Source of the DNA: Candidatus Saccharibacteria bacterium UBA6040
Lineage (GTDB): Bacteria > Patescibacteriota > Saccharimonadia > Saccharimonadales > Saccharimonadaceae
Reading direction: 5' to 3'
Length of the DNA: 64,000 nt
NCBI GenBank assembly: GCA_002429245.1
Contig: DIZA01000006.1
Coordinates: forward strand, 186,001 to 250,000
In this document: positions 1 through 9,028 of the stretch, piece after piece
Position numbering within the stretch: the first letter of the stretch is position 1
Layout: every line of letters starts with the position of its first letter
Notes under the pieces: model-generated
Told to the model about the DNA's origin: nothing
Databases searched by the model: none
What the model saw: the letters and a program-made list of their open reading frames with translations, nothing else
Position numbers and translations under genes: made by a program

Positions 1-752
1 TTCACCTCGATATTATTCGTGAACGACTAGAACGTGAATATAACCTCGACCTTGTGATTACTAACCCGTCAACTGACTATCACGTTAAATTAAATTCTGG
101 CGAAGACCTTGATATTAAGAGTGCCAGTAATTTACCTGATGTCACACGAATTAAGGAAATTCGCGAACCGTGGATCAAAGGCGAGATTATTGTTCCCGCG
201 CAATTTATTGGTGCAGTCATTCAACTGATTATTCAAAAGCGAGGAATCCAGTCAAACCTGAGCTACATTGATGAGCGGGCTTTGATTGCTTTCGAGGCGC
301 CACTCGCAAATCTTTTGACTGACTTTTACGATCAACTGAAGTCAGTGACGAGCGGCTACGGTTCGTTCAATTATGAACTCGATAACTATCGCGTGGAAGA
401 TCTTGTTCGTATCGACTTCTACGTTGCAGGTGCGATGGTTGATGCGCTTAGTATTATGGCGCACCGAACAGAAGCACAAAGTCTGGCCCGTGAAGTTACA
501 AAGAAACTAAAAGAAGTCATTCCCAGGCAGAACTTCCAAGTTGCATTGCAAGCTGGTATCGGTGGAAAGTTCATCGCTCGCGAAGATTTAAGTGCATACC
601 GAAAAGACGTTACGACTGGCCTATATGGTGGAGACGTTTCTCGTAAAAAGAAAGTGCTCGCAAAACAGGCAAAAGGTAAGAAGCGTATGAAACGTTTCGG
701 AAAAGTTGACATTCCTTCTGAAGCCTTCATGGTCATGCTTAAGCGAGATTAG
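1..752 (+). CDS. lepA: Elongation factor 4 (LepA), C-terminal part
   Basis: The reading frame is open from base 3 and the 5' end lies outside the window. The visible 250 residues begin in the segment HLDIIRERLEREYNLDL, typical of the LepA region before the EF-G-like domain V. They continue into the LepA-specific C-terminal domain, with YGSFNYEL, RVEDLVRIDF and the basic tail RKKKVLAKQAKGKKRMK. LepA is a ribosome-associated GTPase acting on the elongating 70S ribosome. The GTPase domain itself is not seen here. The gene ends 24 bases before the next start. Identification is firm. Confidence 0.95.
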   Translation, partial: HLDIIRERLEREYNLDLVITNPSTDYHVKLNSGEDLDIKSASNLPDVTRIKEIREPWIKGEIIVPAQFIGAVIQLIIQKRGIQSNLSYIDERALIAFEAPLANLLTDFYDQLKSVTSGYGSFNYELDNYRVEDLVRIDFYVAGAMVDALSIMAHRTEAQSLAREVTKKLKEVIPRQNFQVALQAGIGGKFIAREDLSAYRKDVTTGLYGGDVSRKKKVLAKQAKGKKRMKRFGKVDIPSEAFMVMLKRD

Positions 753-761
753 TATCTCTGG

Positions 762-767
762 TATAAT
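762..767 (+). promoter_or_regulatory. -10 box TATAAT close to the next start
   Basis: A perfect TATAAT lies 9 bases before the ATG at 777, with no Shine-Dalgarno sequence between them. Transcription would start within a few bases of the codon, so this mRNA is probably leaderless or nearly so. The same arrangement recurs through the window. Confidence 0.6.
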
Positions 768-776
768 GAGCAAACC

Positions 777-1523
777 ATGGATGAATCACTACTACAGCGC
801 ATAAAACACTACGATGCACCAAGCGATGTCGTTGCTGAATTATCTCCTATTAAGACTGTGATGTTAACGGGCATTACGGCCGCAGGAAAAGACACAGTTA
901 TAGGTGATATCCTCAAAGAGTCTGATGAGTTTATGCGAGTTGTTACGAGTACGACACGTGAACCGCGAGAAAATAACGGCATTATGGAGCAGGATGGTCG
1001 GGAGTACTATTTCTTGACCGAAGCACAAGCAATCCAAAACATGGATCAGGGTGAATATATAGAAGTCGCTCCTGTGCACGGAAGAGTGAATGGCTCGTTG
1101 ATCTCTGAGTATCGACGAATTTCTGGACTCGCGAAAACAGCACTCACCGACATTAATTACGAAGGTGCTGAAAAGTTTTTGACATTCGGTATGGATGATT
1201 TATCGGTCTACTTTGTGATGCCTCCGAATTTTGAAGTATGGCTTGCTCGACTCATGAAACGACAGGGTGGAACTATCGGTGACCACGATGAAATTCTTCG
1301 TCGGTTCCGCTCGGCTCAGGACGAGTTAGACAACGCACTCAGGAGCCCTGATTTTATTCCGATCACAAACGACGTTAGCCGTGATACTGCGAGTAGAATT
1401 ATTGAATACGCTCGGACAAACACTGGTCCATCCGCTACCGAACGCGAACAAGCGAACGATGCAATCCACGATCTTAATACAGCAATCAGCAATTACATCA
1501 GCCAACTCGAAGATATTCGTTAG
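777..1523 (+). CDS. Guanylate kinase-like protein
   Basis: The protein is 248 aa. A P-loop GITAAGKDT lies near residue 32, followed by TSTTREPR and DGREYYFLTEAQ, which match the GMP-binding segment of guanylate kinases (TSTTRxPR, DGxxYxF). The family phosphorylates GMP to GDP with ATP. The protein is longer than usual Gmk (about 200 aa), with about 25 extra N-terminal residues and a C-terminal helix. The P-loop ends GKDT rather than GKST/GKGT. It could be the sole Gmk or a divergent paralogue, so no symbol is given. It lies directly upstream of hrcA on the same strand. Confidence 0.8.
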   Translation: MDESLLQRIKHYDAPSDVVAELSPIKTVMLTGITAAGKDTVIGDILKESDEFMRVVTSTTREPRENNGIMEQDGREYYFLTEAQAIQNMDQGEYIEVAPVHGRVNGSLISEYRRISGLAKTALTDINYEGAEKFLTFGMDDLSVYFVMPPNFEVWLARLMKRQGGTIGDHDEILRRFRSAQDELDNALRSPDFIPITNDVSRDTASRIIEYARTNTGPSATEREQANDAIHDLNTAISNYISQLEDIR

Positions 1524-1526
1524 TAT

Positions 1527-1553
1527 CTAGCACTCATTGACATCGAGTGCCAA
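1527..1553 (+). promoter_or_regulatory. CIRCE operator with embedded -35 box (hrcA promoter)
   Basis: The arms CTAGCACTC (1527-1535) and GAGTGCCAA (1545-1553) flank a 9-base spacer and match the CIRCE consensus TTAGCACTC-N9-GAGTGCTAA bound by HrcA. The spacer contains TTGACA (1537-1542), which lies 18 bases before TAGAAT (1561-1566). The operator therefore sits exactly on the -35 box of the hrcA promoter, and the start codon follows the -10 by 6 bases. This indicates autoregulation of hrcA-grpE. Confidence 0.93.
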
Positions 1554-1572
1554 AACAAGCTAGAATAGAGCT

Positions 1573-2286
1573 ATGACAGATCGCCAGAGGCAGATTCTAG
1601 CCGCAATTATCGAGCAACATGCCGAGATTGCAGCACCAGTGGGAAGCGTGATGCTTGCCAAACTTTTTGGTGTCTCAAGCGCGACAATTCGTAGTGAAAT
1701 GGCTCGTCTTGAGGAGATGGGTATGATTGAGCAGCCACATACGAGTGCTGGCCGTATTCCAACTGATGCAGGCTACCGTTTTTATGTGAATGCACTTACT
1801 GAAGCTCACGCAAACGAGCTTCAGCCGACGTTGCCTGATCGCAGTGCGAGAGCGATTGAAGCCCGTGTGCACACCCATTCGGATCGTGCTGACCGTGCAA
1901 TCCGCAGTGCCGTTGATAGCCTTGTTGAGCTGACTCAGAACATGGGTATCGCAACGATTGGCGATGAATTGTATATGACTGGTATCGGAAACTTGTTTTC
2001 ACAACCAGAATTTTTACAAGGTAATCACGCACAAGGCGTTGCTCGACTGCTTGATAACCTAGAGCCTTGGCTTCGTGAAGCAAAGCCGAACGAACCGTTG
2101 AATGTGTACATCGGATCAGAGAATCCGATCGGTAAAGCCAGCGGTGCAACACTGATTATTAGCCGTTTCCGTTCACCGTATAGTGATAATAGCTATATTG
2201 GTGTCATCGGCCCAACTCGCCAAAGTTATGAAAAAGTAATGCGCCTTGTCCGACACACCGGCGCAATGTTAGAGGAGATTTTATAG
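1573..2286 (+). CDS. hrcA: Heat-inducible transcription repressor HrcA
   Basis: The protein is 237 aa. The N-terminal winged helix reads LTDRQ-like RQRQILAAII, then GVSSATIRSEMARLEEMGMIEQPHTSAGRIPT, which is the HrcA signature (written here in parts: GVSSATIRSEMARLEEMGMI and HTSAGRIPT). The C-terminal GAF-like domain ends with GVIGPTR and a closing RL...HTGAMLEEIL. It is about 100 residues shorter than typical HrcA (~340 aa), apparently from a reduced middle region. HrcA represses chaperone genes by binding CIRCE. CIRCE sites lie upstream of this gene, dnaK and dnaJ in the window. grpE follows after 3 bases. Confidence 0.95.
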   Translation: MTDRQRQILAAIIEQHAEIAAPVGSVMLAKLFGVSSATIRSEMARLEEMGMIEQPHTSAGRIPTDAGYRFYVNALTEAHANELQPTLPDRSARAIEARVHTHSDRADRAIRSAVDSLVELTQNMGIATIGDELYMTGIGNLFSQPEFLQGNHAQGVARLLDNLEPWLREAKPNEPLNVYIGSENPIGKASGATLIISRFRSPYSDNSYIGVIGPTRQSYEKVMRLVRHTGAMLEEIL

Positions 2287-2289
2287 ACC

Positions 2290-2784
2290 ATGCCTGATGC
2301 AAAGAAACCACGAAAAGAAACACCAGCAGAAGCTGTTGAAGATACTCGTGATCAAGAAATTGTTGAATTAACATTAGACCTCCAGCGAACTCGTGCTGAT
2401 TTTGAAAATTACCGCAAACGAGTTGATGGCGAGAAGGTCGCTGCTCGTGAATCAGGGCAGGCGAGTGCGATTTTAAAACTTCTTCCAGTGATTGATAATA
2501 TTGAACGCGCGATTGCCTATGCACCTGACGAATTAAAGGAAAATTCGTGGGTACAAAGTGTTGCCGGATTGGTAAAACATCTCGAAAAGTCACTTGATAG
2601 TTTAAATCTTGTGCGAATCGATGCAAAAAAAGGTACTCCATTTGACCCAGAATTGCACGAAGCGATTCAATTTGACGAAGATGCAGTCGGTGAACACGAA
2701 GTTATCGCTGATGAACTTCAGGCTGGCTATACATTGAACGGTCACGTGATTCGTCACGCGATGGTCAAAGTCACAAAGCAGTAG
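2290..2784 (+). CDS. grpE: Nucleotide exchange factor GrpE
   Basis: The protein is 164 aa. It has an acidic/basic N-terminus, a long coiled-coil (LTLDLQRTRADFENYRKRV) and the GrpE beta domain ending in the signature HVIRHAMVKVTK. GrpE dimers drive ADP release from DnaK. It starts 3 bases after hrcA, so the two genes form an hrcA-grpE operon under the CIRCE promoter. dnaK is a separate unit about 1.1 kb further on, with two small genes intervening. Confidence 0.96.
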   Translation: MPDAKKPRKETPAEAVEDTRDQEIVELTLDLQRTRADFENYRKRVDGEKVAARESGQASAILKLLPVIDNIERAIAYAPDELKENSWVQSVAGLVKHLEKSLDSLNLVRIDAKKGTPFDPELHEAIQFDEDAVGEHEVIADELQAGYTLNGHVIRHAMVKVTKQ

Positions 2785-2806
2785 TAGAGTTTGCTACAAT
2801 AAGTGT

Positions 2807-3316
2807 ATGGAACCAACCTCTCAACTCACACAACAAACACCACCTGCGATACAACCCCCAACAGCGCAATTACAAGCGATCGTCGATTACATGCCAAATG
2901 TAACTATCTTCGGCTCTAAAACCGTTCTGCTTGAGTGGACGGCAGATAATCGTATTCGAATATACGAAATGAACTTTGATACAAACCAGGCAACAGGTAT
3001 GATGCTTGACGCTCCTTTAACGGATATTAAAAAGGTGACTGGCTCGCTTAATATGCTGACCTTTCATGTCGGCGATAAAACATACAGGACGTTGTTCGCA
3101 AGAATGCAAACTGCTGGTGTCGGTGTAGTCGGTGCCGCCTACGCATATAGTGAGCTAAAAGCTTCAGGCGCGAGTCTTTGGATTAATAAATTAAAACAAA
3201 ATGGCATCAAAGTGACTCTTCTTGGGTGGAAGTTGTCTTTCTTGATTGCGATTGGCATTGTCGTAATTGTCGCTGCGATCGTTATTGTCGTACAGATACA
3301 GAGCGGTACTTTTTAG
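2807..3316 (+). CDS. Tail-anchored membrane protein, PH-like fold possible
   Basis: The protein is 169 aa with no recognised family. It has a proline/glutamine-rich N-terminus (about 25 residues), a beta-rich central part (VTIFGSKTVLLEW, NRIRIYEM, KKVTGSLNMLTFHVGDKTYRTLF) and one C-terminal transmembrane helix (LSFLIAIGIVVIVAAIVIVV). The beta-strand pattern resembles bacterial PH-type domains and recalls the small protein at 35904-36257, but this is only a visual resemblance. A TACAAT box (2795-2800) 6 bases before ATG suggests a leaderless mRNA. Confidence 0.6.
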   Translation: MEPTSQLTQQTPPAIQPPTAQLQAIVDYMPNVTIFGSKTVLLEWTADNRIRIYEMNFDTNQATGMMLDAPLTDIKKVTGSLNMLTFHVGDKTYRTLFARMQTAGVGVVGAAYAYSELKASGASLWINKLKQNGIKVTLLGWKLSFLIAIGIVVIVAAIVIVVQIQSGTF

Positions 3317-3319
3317 TAC

Positions 3320-3733
3320 TTACTTCGTCACGATAGAGAGAATGTACAGACCTAGGTTGAGAACAAGTCCAACGCTACCAAGAGCAATGGTCAGCTTTGG
3401 CTTTGGATTTGCGCGAATACCAATGGCAATTGCGTAAGCTCCGAGGAATGCCGCTGCAGCAAACACATATCCAGCAATGAGGCCAACAATAAAGATGACG
3501 ATACTGAGGATTGCGGCGCCGAGTGCGATCTTTTTTTGTTTCTCAATATTTGCGGTAGTCGGTGGTTTCAAGCCCGTCAGTGCTTGAGTTGTTGCCGCTG
3601 GTTGTGGGAACGCACTTGGCTGTGGAGTTGGTTGAGCGGGCGTCACTGGTTGTGCTGGCTGAAACGGAGGAACTGGTGCCGGCTGAGGTTGGATTGGCTG
3701 AGGAGTGGGGACTTGTTGATTTTCGGGGTTCAT
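3320..3733 (-). CDS. Proline/glutamine-rich membrane protein
   Basis: The protein is 137 aa of unknown function. The N-terminal 50 residues are a low-complexity P/Q/A stretch. Two or three hydrophobic segments follow (IALGAAILSIVIFIVGLIAG, FAAAAFLGAYAIAIGI, ALGSVGLVLNLGLYILSIV), resembling DUF4190-type small membrane proteins. The start at 3733 is chosen because AAGGAAA lies 8 bases upstream; a longer frame to 3772 lacks such support. It is convergent with the preceding gene, the stops being 3 bases apart. Confidence 0.65.
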   Translation of the reverse strand: MNPENQQVPTPQPIQPQPAPVPPFQPAQPVTPAQPTPQPSAFPQPAATTQALTGLKPPTTANIEKQKKIALGAAILSIVIFIVGLIAGYVFAAAAFLGAYAIAIGIRANPKPKLTIALGSVGLVLNLGLYILSIVTK

Positions 3734-3800
3734 GTGGTTTCCTTTTTTAACTATTCTCATTATATAGCACAAGCAGTTTTGTTCCTAAAAACGGAGGTTG

Positions 3801-3827
3801 TTGGCACTCTTGACATGAGAGTGCCAA
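3801..3827 (+). promoter_or_regulatory. CIRCE operator 1 of dnaK, with embedded -35 box
   Basis: TTGGCACTC (3801-3809) and GAGTGCCAA (3819-3827) form a perfect inverted repeat around a 9-base spacer. TTGACA (3810-3815) begins the spacer and lies 18 bases before TATACT (3834-3839), giving a good sigma-70-type promoter. HrcA bound here would occlude the -35 box. Confidence 0.95.
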
Positions 3828-3847
3828 CTTATGTATACTAAGAGTAC

Positions 3848-3874
3848 TTGGCAATCTAGGCTCTAGAGTGCTAG
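3848..3874 (+). promoter_or_regulatory. Second, imperfect CIRCE operator of dnaK
   Basis: TTGGCAATC (3848-3856), 9 bases, then GAGTGCTAG (3866-3874). The right arm matches consensus in 8 of 9 positions and the left arm in 7 of 9. It starts close to the transcription start expected from the TATACT at 3834, so a second HrcA dimer could block promoter clearance. dnaK is the only gene here with two CIRCE copies. Confidence 0.75.
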
Positions 3875-3924
3875 AATAAGAACAGATATATATGATAATC
3901 ATTGAAGTAATAGGAGAATAATAT

Positions 3925-5820
<1,896 letters not shown>

Positions 5821-5835
5821 TTCTTCTATCCAACT

Positions 5836-5864
5836 AAAAAAGACCGTAGCGATGCGGTCTTTTT
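5836..5864 (+). terminator. Rho-independent terminator after dnaK
   Basis: AAAAAGACCG (5836-5845) pairs with CGGTCTTTTT (5855-5864) around an 8-base loop, with A and T tracts on the two sides. It overlaps the stop codon of the converging gene and may act in both directions. Confidence 0.9.
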
Positions 5865-6969
5865 ATAGCTCCTCGAAAAGTGCCGCCCACACCATACCCG
5901 GATCAGCCCGATAAATCGGCACGTTGTACCAAGATCCATCGGGATTAACCAGTTCGGGATACGTTCCGTGCCGTTCAATCAACGATGCGAGTTTTGTATA
6001 TTGCTCTTTATACTCCGGTCGCTTGTATCGTTTGAGGATGTGCAAATAGAATGTTCCGTGCCAGGTCCAAACGGTCGTCCCGGTGTAGTTTGGCATCAAG
6101 ATACGCCCCATGCCAAGGCGGTGCTTGAAGGTTTGATCTTGCACGCCATATTGTAGTGGGTACGTTGCATTGAACTTCGCTTTGTTGATGTAATCACAGG
6201 TTTTTTGTACCATGGCTGAATCGTTGATAACATCGAGGAAGAACGGCATCAACGCAGAGTCGGAACTGTAGGCGCCATTCGAACGATCAGCTCTAAAGTA
6301 ATGGCCATTCCAATAATTGTGAATTAACTCTGCTTGGTATTGCTGAGGGTGAAAAGGGAATGCAGTCAATTTTAGTTTCTCCGTGCAATGTGCCATGCGC
6401 GCGATGAGCGCGATACTATAGGCGCTTCGGTCATAGTGAACGGCATCACGCATTTCGGCATAGGCAACGTTCTGCAGTTCGCCTGTCAGCGGGTCGAGGT
6501 ACATTTTAATATACTTGATAAGTTGTTCTTGAAGGAATAGATGCTCACCTTTATTAAGCCGATACCCACTGACAACCAACGAGTGGAGTAGCCAAGGCAA
6601 TGCATCAATACTTCGTTTTGCGGGGGCGTTAAACGTGTTTCCTGCGTGGTCAATACAAAGGGTAATCGTATTCGCACGACGATAGTGTGAGAGCACCCAG
6701 CGGAGCGTATGATGTACTTTCTCTTGATGTCCCAAGTGGACGAGTGATTGCGCAACGGTTCCGAAATCTCGCATCCAAAAGAAGTTAAAGTGCCCAAGGC
6801 TGGTGCGATAAAAGTTACCTTCCCAGAGTCGATCGACAATTTGTTCGCAGATCTCCTTGGCATTACCTTCGAATCGTTCGATTTTACCGAAATAGCGGTT
6901 ATGCAGCTGACGAGCTTCAGCGTGGAGTAGTCCAAAGACGGTGCCCGCACTTCGAATAAGAGGTTTCAT
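5863..6969 (-). CDS. (alpha/alpha)6-barrel glycoside hydrolase-like protein
   Basis: The protein is 368 aa. Repeated helix pairs with aromatic and acidic motifs (NFFWMRDFGT near residue 60, AYSSDSALMPFFLDV, TGTTVWTWHGTFYLHILKR) resemble six-hairpin glycosidases such as GH15/GH63 and amylo-alpha-1,6-glucosidase-type enzymes. The MRDF and WTWHGTFY segments are good candidates for the active-site rim. The substrate cannot be told; storage polysaccharide or oligosaccharide trimming is plausible. The start at 6969 was chosen because TATACT (minus strand, 6982-6977) lies 7 bases upstream; the longer frame to 7083 includes this promoter. No signal peptide, so probably cytoplasmic. Confidence 0.7.
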   Translation of the reverse strand: MKPLIRSAGTVFGLLHAEARQLHNRYFGKIERFEGNAKEICEQIVDRLWEGNFYRTSLGHFNFFWMRDFGTVAQSLVHLGHQEKVHHTLRWVLSHYRRANTITLCIDHAGNTFNAPAKRSIDALPWLLHSLVVSGYRLNKGEHLFLQEQLIKYIKMYLDPLTGELQNVAYAEMRDAVHYDRSAYSIALIARMAHCTEKLKLTAFPFHPQQYQAELIHNYWNGHYFRADRSNGAYSSDSALMPFFLDVINDSAMVQKTCDYINKAKFNATYPLQYGVQDQTFKHRLGMGRILMPNYTGTTVWTWHGTFYLHILKRYKRPEYKEQYTKLASLIERHGTYPELVNPDGSWYNVPIYRADPGMVWAALFEEL

Positions 6970-7103
6970 TAAGGTCAGTATATATCCTGATAGTGCTTGT
7001 GTATATATTAACGAAGATAAACTCTCAGCGCTTAAACAGACTTTAGACAGGAATGAGCGTATAATAAGAAGTGTAGGAACCATAAAAGAGGAGGAGTTTT
7101 GCC

Positions 7104-7376
7104 ATGAGCGGACTAGGAATTATTGGATGGATAGTACTTGGAGGATTGGCCGGTTGGGTCGCCTCAATGATCGCTGGGACAGATGCCCGGCAAGGGTTAC
7201 TCGGTAATATTATTGCCGGTATTATTGGTGGGGTAGTCGGAGGCTTTGTCTTTGGACTATTCGGAGGAGCAGGAGTAACAGGGTTTAACCTTTGGAGCTT
7301 CGTTGTTGCTCTCGTCGGCGCGATAATCGTCCTCATGATCTGGAAGGCGATGTCAGGCGGTCGAAAAGCGGTATAG
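7104..7376 (+). CDS. GlsB/YeaQ/YmgE family small membrane protein
   Basis: The protein is 90 aa with three hydrophobic glycine-rich helices: GIIGWIVLGGLAGWVAS, then GLLGNIIAGIIGGVVGGFVFGLFGG split by glycines, then FVVALVGAIIVLMIW. This is the transglycosylase-associated/YeaQ-YmgE pattern linked to general stress. A good ribosome-binding site (GAGGAGGAG) precedes ATG. It is monocistronic, with TATAAT around 7059 and a terminator just downstream. Confidence 0.88.
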   Translation: MSGLGIIGWIVLGGLAGWVASMIAGTDARQGLLGNIIAGIIGGVVGGFVFGLFGGAGVTGFNLWSFVVALVGAIIVLMIWKAMSGGRKAV

Positions 7377-7395
7377 TTCCGCTTACTTTATAGAT

Positions 7396-7424
7396 AAAGC
7401 GTCCACCCCGAGTGTGGACGCTTT
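7396..7424. terminator. Bidirectional terminator hairpin
   Basis: AAAGCGTCCAC (7396-7406) pairs perfectly with GTGGACGCTTT (7414-7424) around a 7-base loop. It separates the YeaQ-like gene from the converging sortase-locus gene, whose stop codon lies at its right edge. Confidence 0.88.
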
Positions 7425-8400
7425 ATTTTGGACGTGATATATACAGCACCGCTGCGCATGTGGTGAGGACAACCCCATAGATCAATGCGAAGGGTGATAG
7501 TAACATCAGACTGATTCTGTCTGTAATGGAACGCGCTTTTTGCCTAAGCATATTGATGCTGTAGGTAACGGCATACGCTACGACGATAATGGCAATGAGT
7601 GTAATGATGTCATTTTGCTCTAGAGCATGCGAAAGAATAACACCGATTGCGGATAGTATAACGACGCCACTTGCGATCTTAGCTAGTGACAAGTGCTTGG
7701 CTATTGCTTGGATGGATGATACAGCAAACGATCGACCCGTGAGTGATCGAGCTGGGGTAATAATTGTCGCGAAGAGTGGTGTGCTCGACCGATTACGCTT
7801 CACGTGCTTGAGTACGAATGGATAGAGAGAAGTCCATAGCTCAAAGTGTGCATCGAACGCACTCGTAAGCGACACGTCTAATTGGTGCTGTTGTTTCAGT
7901 ACGATTGTGCCCTGTGGATTGAGAAGCCGTTCATATGACATATCATCAAAGAAACCAGGAGTCAGACGAGAGTCTGGAAGTAGTTCAATCACTAGGCCTT
8001 CTTTAGCGTAGCGGTGCATCACTTCTTGGTGCGACTGGCCCTTTTTGTATGAACTGATACGCATACCTTGCCACTTATTTTTTCGTCGCATGGACATAAG
8101 CTTCGATTGGGCATTCTTGCCCGCACTGTGTTTGAGGATGACGAGTACTTGTAACTCTTTGTAGCCGAGACTATAGATATGTTCAAGCAGTGGCTGGATT
8201 GATTCTGCTCTCTTTCGGAGCGTGATAACAACAGTAAATGACTTTCTGCTGTGGTCTTTGCCTATCTGGACAAGCTGTTTGTAAAGACGCTTTGTTGTAT
8301 TGATATCAAAGCTGTCAATCATCACTTGGATGGCAACAAAGAGTACTAACAGACAGGCTGCGATAATCCCAGCGAGGGATGATGGAATGATGAACTCCAT
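7423..8400 (-). CDS. Membrane protein with a glycosyltransferase-2-like central domain
   Basis: The protein is 325 aa. It has an N-terminal transmembrane helix (residues ~8-27), a central alpha/beta domain (KSFTVVITLRKRAESIQPLL, GYKELQVLVIL, EGLVIELLPDSRLTPGFFDD) laid out like a GT-A domain, and two or three C-terminal membrane helices. No clear DxD metal motif is seen; PDSRLT occupies roughly its place. Activity is therefore uncertain. Its ATG overlaps the stop of the sortase gene (TAATG), indicating translational coupling and a shared role in surface-protein anchoring or wall modification. Confidence 0.6.
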   Translation of the reverse strand: MEFIIPSSLAGIIAACLLVLFVAIQVMIDSFDINTTKRLYKQLVQIGKDHSRKSFTVVITLRKRAESIQPLLEHIYSLGYKELQVLVILKHSAGKNAQSKLMSMRRKNKWQGMRISSYKKGQSHQEVMHRYAKEGLVIELLPDSRLTPGFFDDMSYERLLNPQGTIVLKQQHQLDVSLTSAFDAHFELWTSLYPFVLKHVKRNRSSTPLFATIITPARSLTGRSFAVSSIQAIAKHLSLAKIASGVVILSAIGVILSHALEQNDIITLIAIIVVAYAVTYSINMLRQKARSITDRISLMLLSPFALIYGVVLTTCAAVLYISRPK

Positions 8401-8999
8401 TACGATACCTCCTTAAAGTCAAAATACATGATTCGACGAACTTTACTCCAAATACCCTCGCAGGTCATGATGGTCAGCTGGGGTGATGCGGGGTCTTCAT
8501 ATAATACGTTCGTGATGTCAGGCGTGACGACTGCATCAGCTCGATAGGTATAGCGAAATATATGTCCGTTTGATGTGTAGACATTTACAATATCGCCGAC
8601 ACTGATATCTTTCAGGGGAGCGAATATAGTTGAAGTGTTATGTCCGTAAATGAATGTATTGCCGTGGCTGTCATTTGGTGGAGTTGTCATCGCTGCGAAG
8701 TAGGTCGCATTGTCAGATAAAGTCCATTCTTTGGTTGAGTTCTCGTAATACCCGTCTTTTACGACGAGGTCGATTCCAAGACGGTCAACGGTAATGCGGG
8801 TTGGTTCGCCACTTATGATGTGTTCGGTTGAACCTACCGTCGTCGATCGGTTTACGATCGGCTGAGTACTACTAACGGGCTGTTGAGTATGCACAAAAAG
8901 AAAGTGTCCCGCCCACAACACTCCTGCAGTCACGACATACAAAGGTACCACTCGAAAGATGAGCGGTACCTTTGTGATGTTTTTCGTAATTGCACTCAT
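8400..8999 (-). CDS. Sortase (class D/E-like transpeptidase)
   Basis: The protein is 199 aa. One N-terminal membrane helix (residues ~12-35) is followed by the sortase beta-barrel: TFIYGHNTS holds the catalytic His (~H120), LTIMTCEG the catalytic Cys (C180), and KVRRI the Arg (~R188). Sortases cleave an LPxT-like signal and attach the protein to peptidoglycan. The gene upstream encodes a protein with a C-terminal LPYTS-helix-basic tail, the obvious substrate. A GT-like membrane protein follows, overlapping by one base. Confidence 0.92.
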   Translation of the reverse strand: MSAITKNITKVPLIFRVVPLYVVTAGVLWAGHFLFVHTQQPVSSTQPIVNRSTTVGSTEHIISGEPTRITVDRLGIDLVVKDGYYENSTKEWTLSDNATYFAAMTTPPNDSHGNTFIYGHNTSTIFAPLKDISVGDIVNVYTSNGHIFRYTYRADAVVTPDITNVLYEDPASPQLTIMTCEGIWSKVRRIMYFDFKEVS

Positions 9000-9028
9000 G
9001 TGCGATATGTCCGACTAAGAGTCAGTTG

